A stretch of DNA of 64,000 bases from Chromobacterium haemolyticum (GTDB lineage Bacteria; Pseudomonadota; Gammaproteobacteria; Burkholderiales; Chromobacteriaceae), in the NCBI RefSeq assembly GCF_002081825.1, contig NZ_MUKU01000003.1:1-64000 (forward strand). The letters run 5' to 3'. A program made the translations under genes and the position numbers. The notes below the pieces were generated by a model. The model searched no databases. It had not been told where the DNA came from and saw only the letters and a list, made by a program, of their open reading frames with translations. Within the stretch, counting starts at the first letter, position 1. Every line of letters starts with the position of its first letter. Below are positions 54,501 through 64,000 of this stretch, piece by piece.

Positions 54501-54948
54501 ACAAAAATAGCGTCTTCTTGAAAATCCGCGATTTTATGACAGTGGCGCTGTCTCCCAATCCGTATAACTACGTATTCCGGGAATGTTAATCTTCACACAA
54601 ATACACAAAAAAGCCGTTGTTTTAATTAGTAATTTTTGCTCTAGGTCATTATCCAGAGCAAGCCCGCAACCCTGATGGAGAAAGCCTCAGACAGGGCTTG
54701 CACGCAAACGGACGCCGCGCAGAAGTTCCGCTGGAGATGGGGCATCCCTCAGGAAAAAACCTTCATCCCCGCATAACGAGCACCTGTATTTCACTCAGAA
54801 AAAACGCAATGGAATGGTAAAAAAACAACAAATTTGTGTTCGAATTTTAATACTCTCCCCAAAACAGCAAACAAAGATTGCCGCCCTTCCACGCGCAATG
54901 GTCTGCCAGCCGCGTATAATTGCGATGGTATTTTCCGGAGCTTCGCCC
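54501..54948. other. AT-rich intergenic region between divergent cdiB and macroglobulin genes
   Basis: No gene is supported. It should hold the promoters for both directions. GCAAGCCC (54658-54665) can pair with GGGCTTGC (54694-54701). The part 54590-54640 is notably AT-rich, a likely site for nucleoid-protein control of the cdi operon. A GGAG at 54936-54939 is the ribosome site of the next gene. Confidence 0.5.
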
Positions 54949-57900
54949 ATGTCTTTGCCATTCCGCCTTGCCCCCGCTCTTTTGAGTTTCGCCTGCGCCG
55001 CCGCTCTTGCCGCCGGCGTCACCACCTTCAGCCCCCAGGGCGAAGTCAAAGAAGTGCAGCAGGTGCGCGCCACCTTCAATAGCAGCATGATTCCGCTGGG
55101 CAATAGCGCCGCGCCGGCGCCGTTCGCCTGGAGCTGCGGCCTAAAAGCCAAGGGGCATTGGGTGGACGACAAGACCTGGGTGCTGGACGTATCCGAAACC
55201 CCGGCCGCCAATACCGATTGCCGCTTCACGCCCAAACCCGGCCTCAAGGACTTGCAAGGCAATGTCGTGGGCTCCGGCCTGAGTTTCCGCTTCTACACCG
55301 GCGCGCCGGTCGTGGTGGAACGCTGGCCGCGTAACGGCCGTATCGAGGAAGACCAAGCCTTCGTGCTGCAATTCAACGGTGTTGGCGTGCCGGCTTCGTC
55401 CTTGTATTGCCAATCTTCCAGCCTGCCGGAGCGCATCCCGGTCCAGCCCCTGCCGGCCGGCGAACGCGCGGCACTGCTCAAGCATCTGAAGCTGGAATCG
55501 CAATCCGCCAAGGTGCTGACGCTGCGCTGCGGCCAGCGCCTGGCGCCGGACAGCAAGCTCACCCTGGTACACCTGCGCGGCGCGGCCACGCCGGACCGGC
55601 TCAATTACCAGGTGCGGCCGCCGTTCACCGCCAGCATGAGCTGCCTGCGTGAGAACGCTAAAGGCGCGTGCATTCCGTTCAAGCCCATTACCCTCAATTT
55701 CAGCTCGCCGGTGCCGGAAAAACTGGCGATGGCGGTGCGTCTGAGCGGCGCCGGTGCAGAACGCCCGCCCCAGGCGGAGGCGCGCGGCAAGGGCGAGCCG
55801 GTGGACAGCATCAGCTTTGCGCCGCCGTTCCCGCCCTTGGAAACGCTGACGCTGAAACTGCCCAAGGACTTTGGCGACGAGGTGGGCCGGCCGCTGGTCA
55901 ACGCGGAGCGCTTCCCGCTGGCCATCAAGCTGGCCGACTATCCGCCGCTGGCCAAATTCGCCGCCGCTCCGTTCGGCATCATCGAATCCGGCGCGGACGC
56001 GGCGCTGCCCATCACCCTGCGCGGGGTAGAGGGCGACCTCAATATCAAATCCGTGCAATTGGGCGGCCAGGCGCTGCGGCTGAACAAAGACCAGGACATG
56101 ATGGCCTGGCTGGCCAAGGTGTTGCGCTATCACGAAAGTTATCTGCCCGCCGGCAAGGACAAGACGATAGAAAGCCGGCGCCTGTCGCTGCTGGCCAAGG
56201 AGCCAGCCGCCCAGCCGCTGAAGCTGCCCAGCCAGCCGGACAAGCAGGGCAAATGGCCGTTCGAAGTGGTGGGCATCCCCCTGCCCAAACCCGGCCTCTA
56301 CGTGGTGGAAGTATCCTCGCGGCTGCTGGGCAAATCGCTGCTGGCTAGCACCAAGCCCATGTATGTGCGTACCGCCGCGCTGGTCACCAATATGGCGGTG
56401 CACTTCAAAAGCTCCAAGGAAAACGCGGCGGTGTGGGTGACCACGCTGGACAAGGGCAAGCCGGTGCCGGCCGCCCGCGTCAACATCTACGATTGCAAAG
56501 GCAACGCGCTGTGGTCCGGCAAAACCGACGCCAAAGGCGTGGCCGCGGTCAAATCCGTGCTGCCGGCCGGCAACTGCGACAACGAGGAGCTGTCCGGTCT
56601 GTTCATCACCGCCGCGGCCAAGGACGCCAAGGGCAACGACGACGTGTCCTTCGTGCGCTCCAGCTGGAACCGCGGCATCGAATCCTGGCGCTTCCCCTTC
56701 CCCACCCAGTGGAGCGACAGCCCCAACATCCTGGCCCACACCATCCTGGACCGCGCCCTGTTCCGCGCCGGCGAAACCGTGTCGATGAAGCACCTGCTGC
56801 GCACCCAGGTCAGCCGCGGCCTGGCCCAGCTCAAGCCCGGCCAGCTGCCTCAGCAACTGCGCATCGTCCACGATGGCAGCGGTGACGAAATCAGCCTGCC
56901 GCTAAGCTGGCGCAACGGCCGCTACGCGGAAAGCAGCTACGCGCTGCCCAAGGAAGCCAAGCTGGGCGAATACACGCTCTACCTGGAACGCAAGGGCGCG
57001 CGCGGCCCGGACGACAAGGACAAACCGTCCAGCCCGGAGCTGGACGGCTATTCGCTGCGCAGCGGCAACTTCCGGGTGGAGGAATTCCGCCTGCCCACCA
57101 TGACCGGCCGCATCTCCACGGTGAAGAACGCCGGCATCGCGCCCAAGCAGCTGCCGCTCAATGTGTCCCTGTCCTGGGGCAACGGCGGCCCGGCCAAGGG
57201 CTGGCCGGTGGAAGTCAGCGCCATGCTGGCCGACGCCTATCAGCGCATCAAGGGCTATGAGGCTTACAGCTTCTCGCCGCCGCAGCGCCAGCGCGATCAG
57301 GCCGAATCCTCGCTGGACGGCAAGGTGCTGCTGGACAAGGCCGCGCTGCAACTGGACGCCAACGGCAACGGCAAGGCCACGCTGGACAAGCTGCCCAAGC
57401 TGGACCGCCGTTATGACCTGGTCACCGAGGCCGCCTACCGCGACCCCAACGGTGAAGTGCAAACCTTGACCCGCCGCATTCCGCTGTGGCCGGCCGGCCT
57501 GCAAGTGGGCATCAGCGTGGACAGTTGGATCACCGCCGGCCGCGCCTTGCAGCTCAAGGCCGTGGTACTGGACACCGCCGGCAAGCCGCTGGCCGGCAAG
57601 AACGTCAAGATCAGCCTGCGCGAACACCGCTACCTGTCCAGCCGCAAGCGGCTAGTGGGCGGCTTCTACGCCTGGGACCACAACGAGGAAACCGACGACA
57701 AGGGCAAGGTGTGCAGCGGCAGCACCGACGGCCGCGGCCTGATGTTCTGCGAAATCAACCTCAAGGACGCCGGCGATATGGAGCTGATCGCCGAAGCCGC
57801 CGACGACAACGGCAATCTGGCGCAAAGCGCGCAATCGGTCTGGGTCAGCAAGCACGACGAGCTGTGGTTCGACGTGGACAACAACGACCGCATCGACATC

Positions 57901-60627
57901 CTGCCGGAAAAAATCAGCTACGCCCCCGGCGAAACCGCCCGCTTCCAGGTGCGCATGCCCTTCCGCAAAGCCACCGCCTGGCTGGCGATAGAACGCGAAG
58001 GCGTGATCGAAACCCGAGTGGTGGAGCTGGAAGGCAAAAACCCGGTGATCGAGCTTAAGATAGAACCAGGCTGGACGCCCAACGTCTACGTCTCGGTGCT
58101 GGCGGTGCGCGGCCGCGTGCGCGAAGTGCCTTGGTACTCCTTCTTCACCTGGGGCTGGAAAACCCCGAGCGAATGGTGGGACGCTTACTGGAACGAAGGC
58201 GGCGACTATACCCCGCCCACCAGCATGGTGGACCTGTCGCGGCCGGCCTTTAAATACGGCATCGCCGAAATCCAGGTGGGCGACGCCGCCAAGCGCCTGG
58301 ACGTCACCGTGAGCCCGGCGCGCAAGAGCTACGGCATCCGCGAAACCGCCGACGTGGCCATCCAGGTCAAACTGCCCGGCGGCAAGCCGGCGCCGGCCGG
58401 CACCGAAGTGGCCTTCGCCGCGGTGGACGAGGCGCTGCTGGAATTGCAGCCCAACCGCAGCTGGGAACTGATGCAGGCCATGTACCAGCGCCATAGCTAC
58501 GGCGTGGAAACCGCCACCGCTCAACTGGAAGTGGTGGGCAAGCGCCATTACGGCCGCAAATCGCTGCCGCCGGGCGGCGGCGGCGGCAAGGCACCCACCC
58601 GCGAACTGCTGGACACCCTGCTGCTGTGGCAGCCCCGCGTGGTGCTGGACGCCAACGGCAGCGCCCACGTCAAAGTGCGGATCAACGACGCGCTGACCCG
58701 CTTCCGCCTGGTGGCGGTGGCCGATGCGGGCAATGATTTGTTCGGCACCGGCGAAGCCGGCTTCAACGTCACCCAGGACCTGCAGCTAAGCTCCGGCATC
58801 CCGCCGCTGGCGCGCGAAGGCGACCAGTTCAGCGCCGGCGTCACCGTGCGCAACGGCGGCGACAAGCCGCTCAAGGTCAAGATCCTGGCCGGCGCGCCCG
58901 GCCTGCCGGCGCTGCCGCCGCAGGAAATCAGCCTGCCGGTGGGCGAGGCGCGGCTCTTGAGCTGGCCGGTGACGGTGCCCAACGACATCAAGGAACTGAA
59001 ATGGAGCTTCAGCGCCCAGCAAGTGGACGGCAAGGCCGCCGACAAGCTGGCGGTGCGCCAGGAAATCGAGCCGGCGGTGCCCATCACCGTGGAGCAGGCC
59101 ACGCTGCAGCGCGTGACGCCGGAACTGAGCATCCCCGTCGCCTTGCCGCTGGGCGCCCTGCCCGGCCGTGGCGGCATCCGCATCAGCCTGCAGGCCAAGC
59201 TGGGCAATGAACTGCCCGGCGTGCGCCGCTGGTTCCAGGACTACCCCTATGTCTGCCTGGAACAGCGCAGCTCGGTGGCGCTGGGCCTGTCCGACGCCAA
59301 GCGTTGGGATCAATTGATGAGCGAACTGCCGCTATACCTGGATGGCAGCGGCCTGGCCGCCTACTTCCCACTGGCCGAAGGCGCGCCGGATCGCGGCAGC
59401 GACATCCTCAGCAGCTATCTGCTGGCCGCCGCCCACGAAGCCGGCGTCTCCATCCCCGAAGCCCAGCGCGGGCGGCTGCTGGATGGCCTGTCCGCCTTCG
59501 TCGAGGGGCGGCTCAAACGCGATCTGCCGCTGGGCCGCCAGGACGCAGACGCCCGCCGTCTGAGCGCGATGGAAGCGCTGGCGCGCTACGGCCGCTTCCG
59601 TCCGGCCATGCTGGACGTGCTAGATCTCAACCCGCAGAAAATGAGCACAGCCATGTTGGTGGACTGGCTGGCGCTGCTGAACCGCGCCGCCGACATCCCG
59701 CAGCGCGCCGCGCGGTTGAGCGAGGCCGAGAACCTGCTGCGCGCGCGGCTCACCTACCAGGGCACGCGCATGGGCTTCAGCACCGAGGCCAGCGACAACG
59801 CCTGGTGGCTGATGGGCAGCGCCGACGTCAACGCCGCCAAGCTGCTGTTGACGGTGCGCAAGCTGCCGGGCTGGCAGGCGGACATGCCGCGCCTGCTCAC
59901 CGGCCTGCTGGGGCGTCAGCAAAAAGGCCATTGGGGCACCACCACCGCCAATCTGTGGGGCAGCCTGGCCGTCGCGCAATTCTCGCGTCAATTCGAAACC
60001 ACGCCGGTCAGCGGCCAGACCAGCGCCGCGCTGGGCAGCGCCAAACTGAACCTGGCTTGGCCGCAGGACGGCGTCAAGCAGTTGGGCTTGCTGCCCTGGC
60101 CCGCCGCCGGCGGCAGCCTGCAGCTCAAGCACGCCGGCGGCGGCGCGCCGTGGGCCACGGTCCAGGCCGAAGCCGCCATCGTGCTCAAGGCCCCGCGCTA
60201 CGCCGGCTACAGCATCAAGAAAACGCTGAGCCCTGTCAGCCAGAAAGCCAGCGGCCAGTACCAGCCCGGCGACGTGGTCAAAGTCACGCTGGAGATCCAG
60301 GCGCAAAGCGATATGACCTGGGTGGTGGTCAACGACCCTATCCCGGCTGGCGCCACCATCCTGGGTTCCGGCCTGGGCCGGGATTCGGCGATCAACGCCA
60401 AAGCCGACAGCGACGGCGACCCCGCCGACTACGTGGAGCGCCGCTTCTCCGGCTACCGCGCCTACTACGGCTACGTGCCGCGCGGCGGCCTGAAAACCAG
60501 CTACACCATGCGTCTGAACAACCCCGGCGCCTTCAAACTGCCGCCGACGCGGGTGGAAGCGCTGTACGCGCCGGATGTGTTCGGCATGTCGCCCAACCCG
60601 GTGTTCAAGGTAGTCGATGGCAAATAG
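54949..60627 (+). CDS. Bacterial alpha-2-macroglobulin with thioester motif
   Basis: About 1,892 residues. Start at 54949 (MSLPFRLAPALLSFACAA) gives a normal signal peptide and follows GGAG by nine bases; the frame opening at 54814 would hide it. Repeated macroglobulin (MG) domains fill the first half; the bait region is not delimited. The thioester motif CLEQ is in DYPYVCLEQRSS (Cys about 1436). No good lipobox is visible, so it may be soluble in the periplasm, unlike lipidated E. coli YfhM. It would trap proteases that enter the periplasm. It overlaps pbpC by 11 bases; this pair is common in Gram-negatives. Confidence 0.9.
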   Translation: MSLPFRLAPALLSFACAAALAAGVTTFSPQGEVKEVQQVRATFNSSMIPLGNSAAPAPFAWSCGLKAKGHWVDDKTWVLDVSETPAANTDCRFTPKPGLKDLQGNVVGSGLSFRFYTGAPVVVERWPRNGRIEEDQAFVLQFNGVGVPASSLYCQSSSLPERIPVQPLPAGERAALLKHLKLESQSAKVLTLRCGQRLAPDSKLTLVHLRGAATPDRLNYQVRPPFTASMSCLRENAKGACIPFKPITLNFSSPVPEKLAMAVRLSGAGAERPPQAEARGKGEPVDSISFAPPFPPLETLTLKLPKDFGDEVGRPLVNAERFPLAIKLADYPPLAKFAAAPFGIIESGADAALPITLRGVEGDLNIKSVQLGGQALRLNKDQDMMAWLAKVLRYHESYLPAGKDKTIESRRLSLLAKEPAAQPLKLPSQPDKQGKWPFEVVGIPLPKPGLYVVEVSSRLLGKSLLASTKPMYVRTAALVTNMAVHFKSSKENAAVWVTTLDKGKPVPAARVNIYDCKGNALWSGKTDAKGVAAVKSVLPAGNCDNEELSGLFITAAAKDAKGNDDVSFVRSSWNRGIESWRFPFPTQWSDSPNILAHTILDRALFRAGETVSMKHLLRTQVSRGLAQLKPGQLPQQLRIVHDGSGDEISLPLSWRNGRYAESSYALPKEAKLGEYTLYLERKGARGPDDKDKPSSPELDGYSLRSGNFRVEEFRLPTMTGRISTVKNAGIAPKQLPLNVSLSWGNGGPAKGWPVEVSAMLADAYQRIKGYEAYSFSPPQRQRDQAESSLDGKVLLDKAALQLDANGNGKATLDKLPKLDRRYDLVTEAAYRDPNGEVQTLTRRIPLWPAGLQVGISVDSWITAGRALQLKAVVLDTAGKPLAGKNVKISLREHRYLSSRKRLVGGFYAWDHNEETDDKGKVCSGSTDGRGLMFCEINLKDAGDMELIAEAADDNGNLAQSAQSVWVSKHDELWFDVDNNDRIDILPEKISYAPGETARFQVRMPFRKATAWLAIEREGVIETRVVELEGKNPVIELKIEPGWTPNVYVSVLAVRGRVREVPWYSFFTWGWKTPSEWWDAYWNEGGDYTPPTSMVDLSRPAFKYGIAEIQVGDAAKRLDVTVSPARKSYGIRETADVAIQVKLPGGKPAPAGTEVAFAAVDEALLELQPNRSWELMQAMYQRHSYGVETATAQLEVVGKRHYGRKSLPPGGGGGKAPTRELLDTLLLWQPRVVLDANGSAHVKVRINDALTRFRLVAVADAGNDLFGTGEAGFNVTQDLQLSSGIPPLAREGDQFSAGVTVRNGGDKPLKVKILAGAPGLPALPPQEISLPVGEARLLSWPVTVPNDIKELKWSFSAQQVDGKAADKLAVRQEIEPAVPITVEQATLQRVTPELSIPVALPLGALPGRGGIRISLQAKLGNELPGVRRWFQDYPYVCLEQRSSVALGLSDAKRWDQLMSELPLYLDGSGLAAYFPLAEGAPDRGSDILSSYLLAAAHEAGVSIPEAQRGRLLDGLSAFVEGRLKRDLPLGRQDADARRLSAMEALARYGRFRPAMLDVLDLNPQKMSTAMLVDWLALLNRAADIPQRAARLSEAENLLRARLTYQGTRMGFSTEASDNAWWLMGSADVNAAKLLLTVRKLPGWQADMPRLLTGLLGRQQKGHWGTTTANLWGSLAVAQFSRQFETTPVSGQTSAALGSAKLNLAWPQDGVKQLGLLPWPAAGGSLQLKHAGGGAPWATVQAEAAIVLKAPRYAGYSIKKTLSPVSQKASGQYQPGDVVKVTLEIQAQSDMTWVVVNDPIPAGATILGSGLGRDSAINAKADSDGDPADYVERRFSGYRAYYGYVPRGGLKTSYTMRLNNPGAFKLPPTRVEALYAPDVFGMSPNPVFKVVDGK

Positions 60628-62803
60628 AGCGGGATGGACCTGGCTGGCGGCGCTGGCTTTCAGCGCCGCCGCCGCGCCGGCGCTGGCCCAGCCCAGTTTT
60701 CAGCAGGTCAAAGCGGAGTGGAGGCCATCGGATGTCGTGGTGCTGGACCGCAACGGCCAGCCCCTGCAACGGCTGCGGGTGGACAAGCAAGGCCGGCGCT
60801 TGGACTGGGTGGGCTTGGCGGACACCTCGCCGGCTTTCCGCCACGCGCTAGTGGTATCGGAAGACCGGCGCTTCTACCAGCACAGCGGCGTGGACTGGTC
60901 CGGCGTGGCCGCCGCAGCCTGGGGCAATCTGTGGAACACCCGCACCCGAGGCGCCTCCACGCTGACCATGCAACTGGCCGGCCTGCTGGATAACGATCTC
61001 AAGGTGGGCCGCGGCGGTCGCAGCCTGTGGCAGAAAATGGGCCAGGGCTGGTCCGCCGCCTGGCTGGAAACGCATTGGAGCAAGGCGCAAATCCTGGAGG
61101 CCTACCTCAATCTGGTCGGCTTCCGCGGCGAGCTGGTAGGCCTGTCCGCGCTGTCCGCCACCTTGTTCGGCAAACTGCCGGCCGGCCTCAATCTGGAAGA
61201 GTCCGCTATCGCGGTGGCGTTAATCCGCGCGCCCAACGCCGCGCCGGACAAAGTGGCTGCCCGCGCCTGCCGCATTCTGCAAGACATGCGCCGCCAGCCC
61301 AACTGCGCGGCGCTAGCGGTACGCGCGCGTCAGGCGCTGGCGCAAAGCCGCGCCGCCAATCCGCTGGCCGAACAGGACGCCCCCCACTTCGCCCAAAAGC
61401 TGCTGCTGCGCCAGCCGCTAGCGGCCGGCAGCCGCATCGGCTCCACCCTGGACCTGGGCCTGCAACGCTACGCCGCCTCGGTGCTGCGCCGCCACCTGGC
61501 CGCGCTGGCGCAGCGCAATGTGCAGGACGGCGCGCTGGTGGTGCTGGACAACGCCAGCGGCGACATCCTGGCCTGGGTGGGCTCCAGCGGCCGCGGCCTG
61601 TCCAACGCCGCGGAAGTGGACGGCGTCACCTCGCTGCGCCAGGCCGGCTCCACCCTCAAGCCCTTCCTCTATCAGCTGGCGCTGGAGCGTCATTACCTGA
61701 GCGCCGCCTCCCTGTTGGACGACAGCCCGCTAAGCCTGCAAACCGGCGCCGGCCTGTACGCGCCGCAAAACTACGCCAAGGACTTCAAGGGCCTGGTGTC
61801 GGCGCGCACCGCGCTGGCCTCCTCTCTCAATGTGCCGGCGGTGCGCGCCATCGAAATGGTGGGCCCCAACGCGCTGCGCGACCGCCTGTACCGGCTGGGC
61901 CTGAGCAGCCTGCAACAGGACGGCGACTACTACGGCTACAGCCTGGCGCTGGGCGCCGCCGACATCCGCCTGCTGGAGCTGGCCAACGCTTACCGCACCC
62001 TGGCCAACCAGGGCCTGGCCAGCCCGACTCGCTGGACGCTGGCGGACCCCAAGCCCAAGCCGCAGCGGCAGCTGGACGCCGCCAGCAGTTTCATCATCGC
62101 CGACATCCTGTCCGACCGCACCGCTCGCGCGCGCACCTTCGGCCTGGAAAGCGCGCTGTCCACCCGTTACTGGAGCGCGGTCAAAACCGGCACCAGCAAG
62201 GACATGCGCGACAACTGGGCAGTGGGCTTCTCCCGCCAGCGCACCGTGGCGGTGTGGGTGGGCAACGCCGCCGGCGAGCCGATGTGGGACGTGTCCGGCA
62301 TGCACGGCGCGGCGCCGGTGTGGCAGGCGGTGCTGGACCGCGCCCAACAAGGCGAGCCGGCCTCCCTGCCGCCGGCTCCGCCGCCCGGCGTGGTGAGGCA
62401 GAACGTGCGCTACGAGGGCGATGTCGAGGCCAGCCGCCGCGAATGGTTCCTGGCCGGCACCGAACGCGCGCTGATCGTGCCAGAACGCGGCGGCGCCGCC
62501 AGTCAGACGCCGGGCATCGCCGCGCCAGTGGACGGCAGCGTCTACGCGTTGGACCCGGACATCCCGCCGGCCAACCAACGCCTGCTGCTGCGCGCACGCG
62601 GCGTGGCCCGCCCGCAATGGTGGCTGAACGGCAAACGCCTGGGCTCCGGCGCCAGCCTGCCCTGGTTCCCCTGGCCCGGCCGCCACGCACTGGAACTCCG
62701 CGACGCCAAGGGCCTGGTGGTGGAGAAAATCCGCTTTGAAGTGCGCGGCGCGGTGGCCATTCCAGGTCGAAAGACCGGTAAACCTGGCGCTCGCGCCAAC
62801 TAA
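60617..62803 (+). CDS. pbpC: Penicillin-binding protein 1C
   Basis: 728 residues. Signal or anchor helix at 7-25. GT51 glycosyltransferase domain (about 60-235) with catalytic Glu82 in VVSEDRRFYQHSGVDW and GASTLTMQLAG. Transpeptidase domain (about 290-560) with Ser345 in RQAGSTLKPF, the SLN motif and KTGTSKDMRDNWAVG. C-terminal BiPBP_C domain (about 630-715). It synthesises or repairs peptidoglycan, thought to work with the macroglobulin when the wall is breached. Confidence 0.92.
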   Translation: MANRAGWTWLAALAFSAAAAPALAQPSFQQVKAEWRPSDVVVLDRNGQPLQRLRVDKQGRRLDWVGLADTSPAFRHALVVSEDRRFYQHSGVDWSGVAAAAWGNLWNTRTRGASTLTMQLAGLLDNDLKVGRGGRSLWQKMGQGWSAAWLETHWSKAQILEAYLNLVGFRGELVGLSALSATLFGKLPAGLNLEESAIAVALIRAPNAAPDKVAARACRILQDMRRQPNCAALAVRARQALAQSRAANPLAEQDAPHFAQKLLLRQPLAAGSRIGSTLDLGLQRYAASVLRRHLAALAQRNVQDGALVVLDNASGDILAWVGSSGRGLSNAAEVDGVTSLRQAGSTLKPFLYQLALERHYLSAASLLDDSPLSLQTGAGLYAPQNYAKDFKGLVSARTALASSLNVPAVRAIEMVGPNALRDRLYRLGLSSLQQDGDYYGYSLALGAADIRLLELANAYRTLANQGLASPTRWTLADPKPKPQRQLDAASSFIIADILSDRTARARTFGLESALSTRYWSAVKTGTSKDMRDNWAVGFSRQRTVAVWVGNAAGEPMWDVSGMHGAAPVWQAVLDRAQQGEPASLPPAPPPGVVRQNVRYEGDVEASRREWFLAGTERALIVPERGGAASQTPGIAAPVDGSVYALDPDIPPANQRLLLRARGVARPQWWLNGKRLGSGASLPWFPWPGRHALELRDAKGLVVEKIRFEVRGAVAIPGRKTGKPGARAN

Positions 62804-62871
62804 CCACGGATCATGATCTTGTCTCGCCCTTGCTCGCGAAACTTTGAACCGGCTCTAAAGGCCGAATAGAC

Positions 62872-62901
62872 GCGCCCCCGCGCCCTTCGACGCGGGGGCG
62901 C
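62872..62901. terminator. Strong GC hairpin between convergent genes
   Basis: GCGCCCCCGCG (62872-62882) pairs perfectly with CGCGGGGGCGC (62891-62901) over an eight-base loop. There is no T run in either direction, so it may block convergent transcripts rather than act as a classic terminator. Upstream, 62841-62856 resembles the end of the palindromic repeat. Confidence 0.55.
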
Positions 62902-62906
62902 TGCGC

Positions 62907-64000
62907 TTACTCCGCAGCCAGCAAGCGCCAGCGCTGATTCGCGCCGCCGTGACAGGCCCATTGAATCAGCTGCTGGCCAGCTTGGGCCGAGCTGTTGGCC
63001 ACATCCACGCATTTGCCGGCCTGCGCGCCCACCAGACTATAGTTTCCCGCGCCATCCGCCTTCAGGCTGAAACGCTGATTGGCCTGACCGCTGCACGGCC
63101 ACTGAATCAACTTGCCCCCATCCTGCTTGGAGCCGCCCTCCACGTCCAGGCATTGCCGGGAATGCGCGGCCGTCAATTGATAACCGTCCCCGCTGGCCGC
63201 CAACTGCCATACCTGGTTCTGCCCAGTCGCCGTTTGCTGGACAACCGCCGCGCCGGACGCCGCGCTATTATCCTTAACCGTCAGCCACAAGCCGTTGCTC
63301 AAGGACTGCAAGCGGTAAGACTTGCCCGTCTGCGGCCCAACGGCGCTGCTGTCTATGACTTTGGCGGCGCGCGCGTCGCTGCGGTCCAACACATCGGTCA
63401 GCGTCAAGCTTACCTGCAGCTTGGCCGGCGTCGTTGTTCCCGCCGGCAGCTTCAAGCTAGCCGCGCGGCGCTCGCCGGAGATTTCGCCGCCTTGGGCCAA
63501 GGTCTTGCCGCTGGCCGCGTCGCCGACGCTGAGCTGGTATTTGAACTGCGGCGCCCCATAGGGGCTGGTTTGCCAACTCACCGTCACCGTCCGCGCGGCG
63601 GCGTCGTATGTGGCGTTCAGTTGATCGATCTTGGCAGGTTCCGCTTCCGGCGCGGCAGGACGCCGGGCAGTGGAAATCAGCGGCGATTGGAAACCTGCCA
63701 GCGGCGCGCCCTGCTGCATCACAAAGCGCCCCAGCGCGGACACCGCATGCTGCTTGGCCTGCGCCGGCGTCAATTCCGTGACGGTGGGCGTGGCTCGATT
63801 AATCGCCTGCCAGCCCTGCGCGCCGCGCGCCCAGACATCGTAATACTCGGCGGTGCGGGTCACCTCCTTGGCCTGGCCGCTCCAGTTCTCGATGAAGCTG
63901 TTGGCGGACTGGGCGGCGAAGTCGACATTGGCCACCGGGAAATCAAAAGTGGCGTGGTGGGTCCAAACCCGCGTGGCCGCGTCCCGCGTCCACATGCCAA
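62907..64000 (-). CDS. Secreted enzyme or binding protein with C-terminal ricin-type lectin domain (5' end outside window)
   Basis: The frame is open to the window edge; the ATG at 63995 is probably internal. From the visible N-terminus: a region of unknown type (ANSFIENWSGQAKEVTRTAE), a fibronectin-III-like domain (about 120-215; LNATYDAAARTVTVSWQTSP), then a ricin B-like beta-trefoil (about 225-362) with three similar repeats (QNQVWQLAASG, NQRFSLKADG, NQRWRLLAAE). The lectin part should bind galactose-type sugars. The catalytic part, if any, lies outside the window. Confidence 0.75.
   Translation of the reverse strand, partial: GMWTRDAATRVWTHHATFDFPVANVDFAAQSANSFIENWSGQAKEVTRTAEYYDVWARGAQGWQAINRATPTVTELTPAQAKQHAVSALGRFVMQQGAPLAGFQSPLISTARRPAAPEAEPAKIDQLNATYDAAARTVTVSWQTSPYGAPQFKYQLSVGDAASGKTLAQGGEISGERRAASLKLPAGTTTPAKLQVSLTLTDVLDRSDARAAKVIDSSAVGPQTGKSYRLQSLSNGLWLTVKDNSAASGAAVVQQTATGQNQVWQLAASGDGYQLTAAHSRQCLDVEGGSKQDGGKLIQWPCSGQANQRFSLKADGAGNYSLVGAQAGKCVDVANSSAQAGQQLIQWACHGGANQRWRLLAAE

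Noticed and set aside
1-64000. tRNA, rRNA or replication-origin sequences
   Set aside because: None recognised by eye on either strand; no cloverleaf with a T-loop GTTCRANNC pattern in intergenic space was convincing.

Overview
The window is GC-rich proteobacterial chromosome. Gene content and style (mannose-family PTS for amino sugars, phosphocholine-type phospholipase C, CreBCD, LolCD, UbiB, alpha-2-macroglobulin/PbpC, two-partner secretion, a type III effector of the SpvC/OspF family) fit a beta-proteobacterium of the Neisseriales, most likely Chromobacterium or a close relative. The assignment is inference from gene families; no rRNA or tRNA gene is visible to confirm it.

Layout. (1) 1-177: tail of an IS transposase and the IS end. 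(2) 329-4621: DMT-family permease, class II glutamine amidotransferase, and a coupled pair of a cNMP/CBS/nucleotidyltransferase protein with a DEDDh exonuclease. (3) 4702-14070: an amino-sugar (GalNAc/GalN) utilisation locus: divergent DeoR-type repressor (AgaR-like), AgaZ/KbaZ-like protein, AgaS, PTS EIIB, EIIC, EIID, EIIA, a NagA/AgaA deacetylase and a secreted GH27 glycosidase with a ricin-type lectin domain. Together they would release alpha-GalNAc outside the cytoplasm, import and phosphorylate it, deacetylate it and convert it to tagatose-6-phosphate. The catalytic aldolase subunit (AgaY/KbaY) is not here. (4) 14162-17868: sigma-54 activator (AcoR-like) divergent from an aldehyde dehydrogenase that has a clear -24/-12 promoter. 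(5) 17931-20323: Tat-exported phospholipase C and a 58-residue lipoprotein. (6) 20496-25142: coupled operon of LuxR-type response regulator, Nudix hydrolase and CreB-CreC-CreD. (7) 25161-29571: mechanosensitive channel, LolD, LolC/E, a small conserved protein and an NlpC/P60 peptidase. (8) 29800-33880: UbiB, a small secretin-domain protein, a palindromic repeat element, a lipoprotein, and a 138-residue unknown protein behind a structured leader. (9) 34205-35970: a DUF2860-type outer-membrane protein and a complete SpvC/OspF/HopAI1 phosphothreonine lyase. (10) 36193-54500, all on the minus strand: a contact-dependent inhibition (Cdi) locus, cdiB-cdiA-cdiI, with a 4,357-residue CdiA ending in a deaminase toxin and an Imm1-like immunity gene. 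It is followed by an AT-rich array of six further immunity-like genes, most of them preceded by the decayed 3' end of a displaced toxin. (11) 54949-64000: alpha-2-macroglobulin, penicillin-binding protein 1C, and the 3' part of a ricin-lectin protein that runs off the window.

The most unusual region is 36.1-39.7 kb. There, orphan CdiA toxin modules have been eroded to their last 20-40 codons (one is a frameshifted deaminase), while the immunity reading frames next to them stay open, with stop/start overlaps preserved. The SpvC-type effector immediately beside this array and the GalNAc-specific look of the GH27 active site are the other points of interest.
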